Positions 42,811 to 50,596 of a DNA stretch of 64,000 nt are shown here, piece after piece. The first letter of the stretch is position 1. Each line of letters begins with the position of its first letter. The stretch is from NCBI GenBank assembly GCA_002345745.1, contig DDWQ01000014.1, positions 1 to 64,000 of the forward strand. The letters are read 5' to 3'. The stretch is from Candidatus Moranbacteria bacterium UBA2282. GTDB lineage: Bacteria; Patescibacteriota; Minisyncoccia; Moranbacterales; UBA2206. The notes under the pieces are model-generated. The model was not told where the DNA came from. It was given only the letters and a program-made list of their open reading frames with translations, and did no database searches. Position numbers and translations under genes: made by a program.

Positions 42811-42969
42811 ACTTGTTGCGTAATAACTTACTACTGCAATTTCCATATTTTGGTCAAATTTTCCAAAAATTTTCTTGGCTTAGCGACAGCTAAACCGCAA
42901 AAATTGTTTGAAAAATTATGCCTCAAAATCTGAAAATTTCGTTACGCAACTTATTAAGCAACAAATCTA
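42808..42969. mobile_element. 162-bp palindromic MITE-like repeat, full copy 2
   Basis: The left end is TAGACTTGTTGCGTAATAA and the right end is TTATTAAGCAACAAATCTA. It is the same length as copy 1 and differs at scattered positions. It fills the gap between two genes exactly: its first three bases are the stop codon of the upstream gene and the next base after it is the A of the lgt ATG. Confidence 0.85.
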
Positions 42970-43836
42970 ATGAAAAGTCTTTTAGAATATTATCAAAATA
43001 TTCCCTTACATATAGATCCAGTGGCGTTCACAATTAGTTCTTTTCCTGTTGGTTGGTATGCTGTAATGTATATGCTTGCATTTTTGATTGCATACTTACT
43101 ATTAATGTATCGCACAAAAAAGAAGGAAGGCATATATGATAAAGATTTGATTATTGATTTTATGATTTTGGCTCTGGTAGCTGCACTCCTTGGTGGACGC
43201 TTGGGGTATGTTCTTTTGTATAATCCTGTATATTATTTCCATAATTTGTGGAGCATAATTTCGCCGTATGATTTCGTGACCGGTGAGTTTATCGGAATCT
43301 ATGGGATGAGCTATCATGGTGGATTACTGGCTATTATTGTGGCTGGATTTATTTTTCTGAGAAAGAAACTCATTAATAACAAGCCCATAAATTTCTGGCG
43401 ATTTGCTGATTTTGTTGTGCCAGTAATTCCCGCGGGTTATTTTTTTGGACGAATTGGTAATTTTCTTAATCTTGAATTGTATGGCAGAATAACTAATAGC
43501 TGGATAGGTATGTATTTTCCAATTTTCACTGGTGCCGGACAATTTTTACGTTTCCCATCACAATTGCTTGAAGCATTGCTTGAGGGAGCCGTGCTTTTTA
43601 TAATTCTTTGGAGTATCAGGAATAGAAGTAAGTTTAGTGGTCAACTCCTAGCAGTATATCTAGTTGGTTATGGTTTTTTCAGAATGATGGCAGAATTTTT
43701 TAGAGAGCCAGATGAACAGATTGGCTTGTTACTGCAATATTTCACCTTGGGACAAATTTTTAGTTTACTAATGATTTGCGTTGGAATAAGTGTCTATTTT
43801 TGGCGGAAAAATAAAATAATAGATTATCTTTCGTAG
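42970..43836 (+). CDS. lgt: Prolipoprotein diacylglyceryl transferase
   Basis: The 288-residue membrane enzyme adds diacylglycerol to the lipobox Cys of prolipoproteins. It has SYHGGLLAI (HGG motif) and the Lgt signature GRIGNFLNLELYGR, with about seven membrane segments. The N-terminus (HIDPVAFTISSFPVGWYAVMY) aligns with Lgt proteins, supporting the start at 42970, although that ATG abuts the repeat and has no Shine-Dalgarno sequence. Confidence 0.95.
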   Translation: MKSLLEYYQNIPLHIDPVAFTISSFPVGWYAVMYMLAFLIAYLLLMYRTKKKEGIYDKDLIIDFMILALVAALLGGRLGYVLLYNPVYYFHNLWSIISPYDFVTGEFIGIYGMSYHGGLLAIIVAGFIFLRKKLINNKPINFWRFADFVVPVIPAGYFFGRIGNFLNLELYGRITNSWIGMYFPIFTGAGQFLRFPSQLLEALLEGAVLFIILWSIRNRSKFSGQLLAVYLVGYGFFRMMAEFFREPDEQIGLLLQYFTLGQIFSLLMICVGISVYFWRKNKIIDYLS

Positions 43837-43860
43837 ATAGCTACAGTAGTAAAAATATGA

Positions 43861-43866
43861 TATACT
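43861..43866 (+). promoter_or_regulatory. Extended -10 promoter of the 43902 gene
   Basis: TGATATACT (43858-43866) lies 36 bases before the start. Confidence 0.45.
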
Positions 43867-43901
43867 AACAGGCGTAGATATAAGTTTTAGCGTATTTTTT
43901 G

Positions 43902-44975
43902 ATGGATGCAATAAAAAAAAATAAGTTAGATGGATTGTGCAAAAAGGACAAGAAAATATTTTTTTTTGATCTTCCATTGGCTCGTTTTGTAGGTAAATAT
44001 AAAAATTCTTCAGTTTTTCTTTCTAAAAAAGGTAAGATTGATTTTTTTTATACTGAAGATTCAAAATTATATGTGACGCCGACCGAATATCGCCGGTTAG
44101 AAAAAGGTGAAAAAATTGTGCGTGTCTCAAATAGAATGGACAGCGCTCTTTCTAGAGATTTTGGAAAGACTAAAATATATTCAATTGGTCAGCGAGACAT
44201 TGTTTATTACAATATTAAAAAGAGATATTCTAATCTTGGAAACTACTTTAATGATTTAGTTCATGGTGCAGTGCAGGGTGTTTCTATGGCTAGGATGTGG
44301 AATTTGTCGATTGTTGGGGCAGTTATTTTTGGAATGTTAACGATGACGATGATTTATAAATATTTAGGACAAAATGTTTCAGCGGCACTCAATGATGCTG
44401 TCTATGCTGAACAATTACAACAAATTGAGTCAATTATAATTCCGAGTGGAAGCAATGTTGTTGACGCTAAAGAGGCACAATCTGAAACAACTGACAGTAT
44501 TGATACTTCTTTTGTAACTAAAATATTAGCACAGGCAGAGGAAAAAGAGGATAGTGAATTCGAACAGGAATTACGTGAAATGGTAAAAGGTTATCCAATT
44601 GAATTGATGATTCCTGAAATAGCCAAGCAAGATAGAATTGTCGCAGCCTTCATTGTCGCTATCGCTAAAAAAGAAAGTGCGTGGGGGAACCGTATTCCAG
44701 TGTTAGATGGTCAAGATTGTTTTAATTATTGGGGTTATCGTGGTATTCGCGACCGAATGGGCACAGGTGGACATACTTGTTTTGATAGTCCAGCAGATGC
44801 TGTAGCTACGGTGGGGAAACGCATTGCAACTTTAGTAGACGAATATGGTCGAAACACGCCTGCGGAGATGGTTGTTTGGAAATGCGGTTCTGATTGTGAA
44901 GTTACGGGTGGGCAAGCAGCTGCTAATAAATGGATTTCTGATGTGGCGTTGTATTTTGATCAATTGAATAAGTAA
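43902..44975 (+). CDS. Exported lysozyme-like glycan hydrolase, paralogue 2
   Basis: ATG 43902 is chosen over an adjacent TTG. The 357-residue product has a soluble N-terminal domain of about 130 residues not present in the other paralogues, a membrane segment at about 141-160, a linker and the lysozyme-like domain: IAIAKKESAWG (Glu258), CFNYWGYRG, GGHTCFD, VVWKCGSDCEVTGGQ. The cytoplasmic head may sense or regulate; this is inference. It is the longest of the three. Confidence 0.75.
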   Translation: MDAIKKNKLDGLCKKDKKIFFFDLPLARFVGKYKNSSVFLSKKGKIDFFYTEDSKLYVTPTEYRRLEKGEKIVRVSNRMDSALSRDFGKTKIYSIGQRDIVYYNIKKRYSNLGNYFNDLVHGAVQGVSMARMWNLSIVGAVIFGMLTMTMIYKYLGQNVSAALNDAVYAEQLQQIESIIIPSGSNVVDAKEAQSETTDSIDTSFVTKILAQAEEKEDSEFEQELREMVKGYPIELMIPEIAKQDRIVAAFIVAIAKKESAWGNRIPVLDGQDCFNYWGYRGIRDRMGTGGHTCFDSPADAVATVGKRIATLVDEYGRNTPAEMVVWKCGSDCEVTGGQAAANKWISDVALYFDQLNK

Positions 44976-45489
44976 AAAACAGATTTAGAATAAACAATCC
45001 AAAAAGCTTAGCTTTAAGCTCATTTCCCAACAGCAATATTCATGCTGTTGGTTTTTTTAAAATAATTTTTTCTGGATTTTATGTATATTTAGTGATAGAA
45101 TAGAAACCTCTATGGAGGCCTCTAGGTGAGGGGAGAGGTTGCCAAGCGAAAATTTTAAGCTGGAATATTCCAAAAATTGACAATTTGATTTTTATTTGAA
45201 TCTATGATAATTTGGATTTAGCTAAAAGTTAAATTAAGTTAATAAATAAAAAAACACCTATTATCGCAATTGCGTTAGTTGTTTCGCTTGCTATCCGAGT
45301 TGGTTTTTAGATTTCGAAGCAATGATGAATTCAATAAAGTTCATAGATTAGTTTAAATAGAGTACAGTTTTTTAACAATTCAACATAGAGGAGGTAAATT
45401 GAGTCAAAAATAATTACAATGAAAAATTATTAATTTTTCAACATAATATTTCCATTATTCTAAAAAACAGTGAATGAAAGGAGCAAAGA
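44976..45489 (+). other. Gene-poor stretch with possible small RNA
   Basis: It contains a terminator at 45027-45058 and an extended -10 TGATAGAAT (45093-45101). A run of small G+C-rich hairpins follows just after the predicted start: CCTC/GAGG at 45107-45118, CCTC/GAGG at 45119-45131, and ACCTCT/AGAGGT enclosing both. At 45389 a GAGGAGG precedes a TTG-initiated four-codon frame. No protein gene or known RNA family is recognised up to 45489. Confidence 0.35.
45027..45058 (+). terminator. Terminator after paralogue 2
   Basis: A perfect stem CCAACAGCA/TGCTGTTGG is followed by seven T. Confidence 0.85.
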
Positions 45490-45633
45490 ATGAAAAAGAA
45501 AATTGGATTGATATTTGTTATTTTTTTGGTTTTAATAATGGTAACTCTTGTGATTGTTGAAGAAGTAATTGTTGTGCCTGAAACTCCGAATGGAATTCCT
45601 GCACCAACAAATTTTGAGATTATTGTCTTATAA
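45490..45633 (+). CDS. 47-residue exported or membrane peptide, unknown
   Basis: AAAGGAG precedes ATG 45490 at a good distance. The product is a short basic start, a hydrophobic stretch (IGLIFVIFLVLIMVTLVIV) and a tail containing VVPETPNGIPAPTNF. A terminator follows at 45680. It looks like a single-pass membrane peptide; no relatives are known to me. Confidence 0.55.
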   Translation: MKKKIGLIFVIFLVLIMVTLVIVEEVIVVPETPNGIPAPTNFEIIVL

Positions 45634-45679
45634 TCTATTTGGAAAAAATATGAATAGATTTTTTAACCCTGAAAACCCT

Positions 45680-45716
45680 ATGGCATCGTGTTGTATTGCG
45701 ATGTCATTTTTTTTCA
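45680..45716 (+). terminator. Terminator after the 47-residue peptide gene
   Basis: The stem ATGGCATCG/CGATGTCAT has one G-T pair and is followed by eight T. Confidence 0.8.
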
Positions 45717-45827
45717 AATGTCTTCAAAACACTTAGTTAAAAATAAAAACTATTCATCAAAGATTTTGGTCATGGAAAGTTGGAAATCATTTATTGGCGA
45801 CGGGTATAAAAAATAAATTAAATCGCA

Positions 45828-45853
45828 CATAATCTCACGACCGTGAGATTATG
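45828..45853. repeat. Perfect 12-bp inverted repeat
   Basis: CATAATCTCACG and CGTGAGATTATG are separated by two bases. It is too tight for a normal RNA loop without opening two pairs, so it may be a protein-binding palindrome. It lies three bases before a terminator hairpin. Confidence 0.5.
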
Positions 45854-45855
45854 TT

Positions 45856-45887
45856 AAAAATCCGGAAATAGCCGGATTTTTATTTTT
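45856..45887 (+). terminator. Terminator hairpin
   Basis: AAAAATCCGG/CCGGATTTTT with a 6-base loop, followed by TATTTTTT. The upstream transcript would come from 45717-45855, which holds no clear gene. Confidence 0.7.
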
Positions 45888-45950
45888 TACCGATAAGACG
45901 GCAGCTAAGCCAAAAAACGACACTTTGCTTTATTTAAGCCATTTCATCGA

Positions 45951-45979
45951 TTGACAGGGTTACAGCACTTTGCTATGAT
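45951..45979 (+). promoter_or_regulatory. Promoter of the 46073 gene
   Basis: TTGACA-17-TATGAT with an extended -10 (TGCTATGAT). Confidence 0.8.
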
Positions 45980-46020
45980 AGATAGCGTCGTTCAAAAATC
46001 GAACACCAAAAACCAAAGGG

Positions 46021-46040
46021 CCTGCCTGCCGGTAGGCAGG
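46021..46040. repeat. G+C-rich palindromic repeat in the 46073 leader
   Basis: CCTGCCTGCCGGTAGGCAGG is palindromic at 18 of 20 positions and lies in otherwise AT-rich DNA. Such words are known to me as dispersed repeats in Parcubacteria-type genomes, which would need confirming. Confidence 0.55.
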
Positions 46041-46072
46041 GATTGTAATTCTAAATTGGCGACATAACTATT

Positions 46073-46783
46073 ATGGTTGATCCACTGCCCAGTCTCAAAA
46101 AATTGAGAGACATCTATGAGGGGATAGATACGGTTAAAAAGAATCATATTAAATTATCATTTACTATTCTCACGCTAAGTATAGGGTTATTTTTTTACTT
46201 TGCATCTGATAATCAAGCTTTGGCTCACAGAAAAGATGAACCTTTACATATTACACCAGAAGCCATTGACCCATTGCATAGGATTGGAAAGGGTATCAAA
46301 ATTTTTGATTGCACAGTTAGTAGTTCTTGTTTAAAAACAGAAACGCTTGTACAAGCAGAAGTTGTTACGGCTGATAATTCAATAATTGCCGAAACAGTAG
46401 CTGGCTCTCCAATGGCAGAAATGGTGCCAGCATTGGAACAGAGGAGCAAAGAGGTTTCTTCCTATCTTGTGGCCATTGCTAAAAAAGAAAGTGATTGGGG
46501 AGTTCATTCGCCAAAAAAAGCAGGTCGTGATTGTTATAATTATTGGGGTTATCGCGGAAAAGAAAATACAACAGATTCTGGATATAGTTGTTTTGATTCT
46601 CCAAACCATGCAATTGAAGTGGTTGGTGATAGGATTGAGAAACTTTTAGACCAAAATATCAATACACCGGCAAAAATGGTAGTTTGGAAATGTGGATCAA
46701 ATTGCGAGGCGACTGGTGGGCAGGCAGCGGCTAATAAATGGATTTCTGACGTGAAGTTATATCATGATAGGCTAAGTTCATAG
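46073..46783 (+). CDS. Exported lysozyme-like glycan hydrolase, paralogue 3
   Basis: The 236-residue protein has a short cytoplasmic start, a membrane segment at about 25-43 and a lysozyme-like domain: VAIAKKESDWG (Glu139), CYNYWGYRG, SGYSCFD, VVWKCGSNCEATGGQ. The four Cys and putative catalytic Glu are shared with the paralogues at 18593 and 43902. It has a strong promoter of its own. Confidence 0.75.
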   Translation: MVDPLPSLKKLRDIYEGIDTVKKNHIKLSFTILTLSIGLFFYFASDNQALAHRKDEPLHITPEAIDPLHRIGKGIKIFDCTVSSSCLKTETLVQAEVVTADNSIIAETVAGSPMAEMVPALEQRSKEVSSYLVAIAKKESDWGVHSPKKAGRDCYNYWGYRGKENTTDSGYSCFDSPNHAIEVVGDRIEKLLDQNINTPAKMVVWKCGSNCEATGGQAAANKWISDVKLYHDRLSS

Positions 46784-46819
46784 AATATTTTTTAAAAAAT
46801 TAAAATAAACAAAAAATTT

Positions 46820-47143
46820 ATGGCACTTAAAAATATAAATGGCAAAGAATTAAAGAAAATGTTGGATGAAAATCCAGCTGATTTAGAAATTATTGATGTG
46901 CGAGAGCAATATGAATATGACGAGATTAGGATTAAAAATTCTAAATTAATTCCACTTTCGGAGATTGGAGCGAGAATTTCGGAAATAGATTGGGGCAAGA
47001 AAGTTATTTTGGTCTGTCGCAGTGGTGCACGAAGTGGCTATGTGGCTCAGGCTTTAGCGGCTAGTGGAAAAAATATCATCAATCTAGCGGGTGGCATCTA
47101 TACATTGGATTTGGAGCAATGTGATTGTTTGGAAAAAAACTAG
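46820..47143 (+). CDS. Rhodanese-domain sulfurtransferase
   Basis: The 107-residue single-domain protein has IIDVREQYEYDE and the active-site loop CRSGARS, with the catalytic Cys first, then GGI near the end. Rhodaneses transfer sulfane sulphur; the acceptor is unknown. It starts 36 bases after paralogue 3. Confidence 0.93.
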   Translation: MALKNINGKELKKMLDENPADLEIIDVREQYEYDEIRIKNSKLIPLSEIGARISEIDWGKKVILVCRSGARSGYVAQALAASGKNIINLAGGIYTLDLEQCDCLEKN

Positions 47144-47194
47144 GATTATTGTAACGGGGCAGATTAAACATTAGTAGCGGGTAAAAACTTATTT

Positions 47195-47225
47195 ACAGAC
47201 TGTTTGAAAAAACAGTCTGTTTATT
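47195..47225. terminator. Terminator between convergent genes
   Basis: A perfect 11-bp stem ACAGACTGTTT/AAACAGTCTGT with loop GAAA. It serves the rhodanese gene and may also serve the minus-strand gene ending at 47225. Confidence 0.8.
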
Positions 47226-47695
47226 TAAAAGATAATAAATAAAATAATTGCAATAAGTGATAGAAGAATGTCGTTAACACTATTTCGAAGGGTCCATTGT
47301 CTTTGCTTGGCTCCACGTGGATATTTGTGACACCATTTATGGAATCGGTAAATTGGCGCTAGAAAGCTAAATTTAAATTTCCAATACAAGACAGTTAGAA
47401 GATCAGGCAACATTGAAAAAAAACTTCCGAGGAGGACATTTTTAGTTTGACTTAAATTGAAATTCCCAAAATAAATAAGAAAAAATAATATAATTATGGT
47501 TGTAGTGGCATCCAAGGCAACTTTCCACCAGGTATTACTGAAAGCCGTTTTACTATCAAAGGTCTCCACATATTCGCCATGACGAAGATGATCCATTGCA
47601 AAGTGGAGTGCGATAGATAGTGGAATAAGTAGCCAAATATTTTCAATATTTTTTCCAAGTGCTGCACCAACGAGAGCGTGTGTTGTTAAAATCAT
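47225..47695 (-). CDS. Membrane protein with His-rich motifs, unknown
   Basis: The 156-residue protein has about four membrane segments and His/Asp motifs THALVGAALG, HFAMDHLRHGEY, SMLPDLLTV and FHKWCHKYPRG. The layout recalls YdjM-type membrane-bound metal-dependent hydrolases, but the match is by pattern only. Confidence 0.7.
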   Translation of the reverse strand: MILTTHALVGAALGKNIENIWLLIPLSIALHFAMDHLRHGEYVETFDSKTAFSNTWWKVALDATTTIIILFFLIYFGNFNLSQTKNVLLGSFFSMLPDLLTVLYWKFKFSFLAPIYRFHKWCHKYPRGAKQRQWTLRNSVNDILLSLIAIILFIIF

Positions 47696-47735
47696 AGGAG
47701 TTGAAAAATAATTATAATTAAGCTAAACTTAGTTT

Positions 47736-48437
47736 ATGGATATAAGTATATTATACATCGTAGCAACGCCAATCGGAAATCTGGAAGATATCACTTTTCG
47801 GGCTGTTCGTGCACTAGGCGAAGTTGATTTGATTGTTTGTGAAGATACACGTGTAACTAAGCGACTTTTGGATCATTATGGTATTGAAACACAATCAACT
47901 TCTTTCTATCATCTGCCGCGGCGGATGAAAAAGGGCGGTGCAGTCAAACCAGTACCAAAGTTGGCATTTCTAATTGAAGAACTAAAAAGTGGTAAAAATT
48001 TGGCTTTGGTGACAGATGCTGGAACTCCGGGAATTTCTGATCCTGGTAATCAATTAGTGGCGGCAGCTATAGCAGAGCAGATTCCAGTTATTCCAGTCCC
48101 AGGAGTGTCAGCGGTCACGACTTTAGCCAGTGTTTCGGGAATTGATTTGAGCGAGTTTGTTTTTCTGGGATTTCCACCACACAAAAAAGGTCGCGAAACT
48201 TTTTTCAAAAGAGTTGTCGAATTTTCTTTGCCAGTGATGTTTTATGAATCTCCACACAGAGTTTTGAAAAATTTGGAACTTCTGCAAAAAATGGAAACTC
48301 CCAAGCAAGTTATTCTCGGTCGAGAACTTACCAAAATGTTTGAAGAAATTGTCCGCGGTACAGTTTCAGAGGTGCTAGAATATTTTCAAGAAAATCCCGG
48401 CAAAGTGAAAGGAGAATTTGTAATAATTATATATTAA
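47736..48437 (+). CDS. rsmI: 16S rRNA (cytidine1402-2'-O)-methyltransferase
   Basis: The 233-residue tetrapyrrole-methylase-fold protein has LYIVATPIGNLEDIT, the CEDTRVTKRLLDHY block and DAGTPGISDPG, the signature of RsmI. It lacks the C-terminal extension of the about 280-residue E. coli protein. It ends one base before metG. Confidence 0.95.
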   Translation: MDISILYIVATPIGNLEDITFRAVRALGEVDLIVCEDTRVTKRLLDHYGIETQSTSFYHLPRRMKKGGAVKPVPKLAFLIEELKSGKNLALVTDAGTPGISDPGNQLVAAAIAEQIPVIPVPGVSAVTTLASVSGIDLSEFVFLGFPPHKKGRETFFKRVVEFSLPVMFYESPHRVLKNLELLQKMETPKQVILGRELTKMFEEIVRGTVSEVLEYFQENPGKVKGEFVIIIY

Positions 48438-48438
48438 T

Positions 48439-49860
48439 ATGTCAGAAAAATTTTATATTACAACTACTTTGCCTTATATAAATGCCAATCCGCATATTGG
48501 TTTTGCATTAGAAATTGTGCAGGCTGATGTTGTAGCGAGATTTCACAGACAATTGGAAGATGAGGTGTTTTTTAATACTGGTGCAGATGAGCATGGAGCT
48601 AAGATTCAACAAAAAGCTTTGGAGCTTGGCATGGATGTGCAAGAATATTGTGATAGAAACGTTTTTTTATTTATAGCTTTGGAAGAAATGCTTAATTTGA
48701 GTTTTAAAAGTTTCACTCGGACAACATATCCTAACCATATTGCCGCAACACAAGAATTTTGGAAGCGTTGTGAGGCTAACGGAGATATCTATAAGAAAAA
48801 TTATAAAATTAAATATTGTGTTGGTTGTGAATTAGAAAAAACTGAATCTGATTTGGTAGAAGGAAAATGTCCGTTGCATCCCAATATGGAATTGGAAATA
48901 ATTGAGGAAGAAAACTATTTTTTCAGATTTTCAAAATATCAAGAAAAGCTGTTGGAATTTTATAAAAATAATCCCAACTTTGTTGTTCCAGAAAAGAAAT
49001 TTAAGGAGATTCGAAATTTTGTCGAAATGGGGTTGCAAGATTTTAGCATCTCTAGACTAAAGAGTAAGATGTCGTGGGGTGTGGAAGTGCCTGGAGACAC
49101 AGAGCATGTTATGTACGTTTGGTTTGATGCATTGGTAAATTATATTTCAGCTATCGGTTGGCCAGATAATATGGATAAATTTAATCAGTGGTGGCCAGTG
49201 GTTCAATTAGCAGGAAAAGATAATTTGCGCCAACAATCTGCTATGTGGCAAGCGATGTTATTTTCGGCTGGTATTCCAAATTCCAAGCAAATTTTTATCA
49301 ATGGCTTTGTGAATGTGGGTGGGCAAAAAATGAGTAAGAGCCTGGGTAATGTTGTAAGTCCAGAAGATATGGTTAAAAAATTTGGCAAAAATGCTACACG
49401 CTATCTGCTTTTGACACTAGGAGATAATTTTGGCGAAGATATGGATTTTACTTGGGAACGTACTATTGAAAAATATAACGCTGATTTGGCTAATGGATTG
49501 GGAAATTTTACTTCACGAATTATAAAACTTGCTGAAAATATGAATACGTCGCTTGTAATTGAGCTTGCAAAATCAGAAGATGAAATATTAAAAAAATTAG
49601 TTGATAAAATGGAATTGAGCCAAGCATTACAATATATTTGGAAAATTGTCAGAGAAGATGATAAATATATTTCTGATACTAAGCCATGGGAATTGAAAAA
49701 AACTAATCTTGAAAAATTTGAAGAGGTTATGAACAAATTGGCAGGAGATTTAAGTTTGATTGCAGACTTGTTGATTCCATTTATGCCTGACACCGCCGAA
49801 AAAATTAAAGAAGCCTTGAAAACAAAACAAATAGGCATTCTTTTCCCACGAATTAAATAA
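48439..49860 (+). CDS. metG: Methionyl-tRNA synthetase
   Basis: The 473-residue class I synthetase has the HIGH-type NPHIGFALE, KMSKS at Lys297, and a zinc knuckle of which CVGCELE and C-PLHPN remain visible. It lacks the C-terminal tRNA-binding (Trbp) domain of longer MetRS, as in many short bacterial forms. Confidence 0.96.
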   Translation: MSEKFYITTTLPYINANPHIGFALEIVQADVVARFHRQLEDEVFFNTGADEHGAKIQQKALELGMDVQEYCDRNVFLFIALEEMLNLSFKSFTRTTYPNHIAATQEFWKRCEANGDIYKKNYKIKYCVGCELEKTESDLVEGKCPLHPNMELEIIEEENYFFRFSKYQEKLLEFYKNNPNFVVPEKKFKEIRNFVEMGLQDFSISRLKSKMSWGVEVPGDTEHVMYVWFDALVNYISAIGWPDNMDKFNQWWPVVQLAGKDNLRQQSAMWQAMLFSAGIPNSKQIFINGFVNVGGQKMSKSLGNVVSPEDMVKKFGKNATRYLLLTLGDNFGEDMDFTWERTIEKYNADLANGLGNFTSRIIKLAENMNTSLVIELAKSEDEILKKLVDKMELSQALQYIWKIVREDDKYISDTKPWELKKTNLEKFEEVMNKLAGDLSLIADLLIPFMPDTAEKIKEALKTKQIGILFPRIK

Positions 49861-49890
49861 TTTTTTTATCTAGTGTGATAATAAAAACAA

Positions 49891-50586
49891 ATGAATAAAA
49901 AAATATTAGCCTCAAGTGGAATAATAATTTTGATTTTCATAATAAGTATGAGATTGGGATATGTCACGCCTATCGCAATGGCTGAACTTGATCCCAACTA
50001 TGGTACGACCACTTTTTTTTCTGAAAAAAATGAGATCCCATCAGCTAATCCGCCAATTTATGATGTCGGAGTTAGTGCCACTAACAATAGCTCAAGTAGT
50101 AAATCTGACAATAATAACAGCACAGATGAAGAATCAATTAACAGTGGCGGATTATTTAGTCGAGCTATTAGTAGCATTGGTGTTTTTTTTGGAGGTTCAA
50201 GTGAGCAAATTAACACAACTGAAGATTCTTTGTTTAGTTGGCAACAAAATTCAGATACATTTGGCGATTCATCTGACTCATCTGGCGGTGGCGAGTTTGT
50301 TATGGGGGCTCGGGGAGAGAGTTTGGAAAATATTGATGATGAAGAGGCAGCTAAATATAATGACAGGATTGCTAATGGTTTTAATTTTAGAGAAAATAGT
50401 TCTAATTCAACACCTAAAAAAAGTAAATTGCTTTTTACGAACATAGTAGTACCTGTTAATATGACTACTCAATATATCTTGATTGGATTTGTTTTTTTTA
50501 TTGCAATTGGTTTAGCGGTTGGATATTATCTCTGGAAAAAAGAAAAATCCAAAGCTGTAATTAACAGCAACGAAGATTATCAGTAA
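49891..50586 (+). CDS. Exported Ser/Asn-rich membrane protein, unknown
   Basis: The 231-residue protein has a signal-like N-terminus (about 5-30, ending MAMA), a low-complexity Ser/Asn/Asp/Gly region (about 60-150) and one C-terminal membrane segment (about 193-213) with a basic tail. The layout suggests a surface-exposed stalk. No family is recognised. It starts 31 bases after metG and ends 11 before tatD. Confidence 0.65.
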   Translation: MNKKILASSGIIILIFIISMRLGYVTPIAMAELDPNYGTTTFFSEKNEIPSANPPIYDVGVSATNNSSSSKSDNNNSTDEESINSGGLFSRAISSIGVFFGGSSEQINTTEDSLFSWQQNSDTFGDSSDSSGGGEFVMGARGESLENIDDEEAAKYNDRIANGFNFRENSSNSTPKKSKLLFTNIVVPVNMTTQYILIGFVFFIAIGLAVGYYLWKKEKSKAVINSNEDYQ

Positions 50587-50596
50587 TAAAACTAAT

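Noticed and set aside
45093..45200. SRP RNA, tmRNA, RNase P RNA or a common riboswitch
   Set aside because: None of their conserved cores is present; only generic small hairpins are seen.
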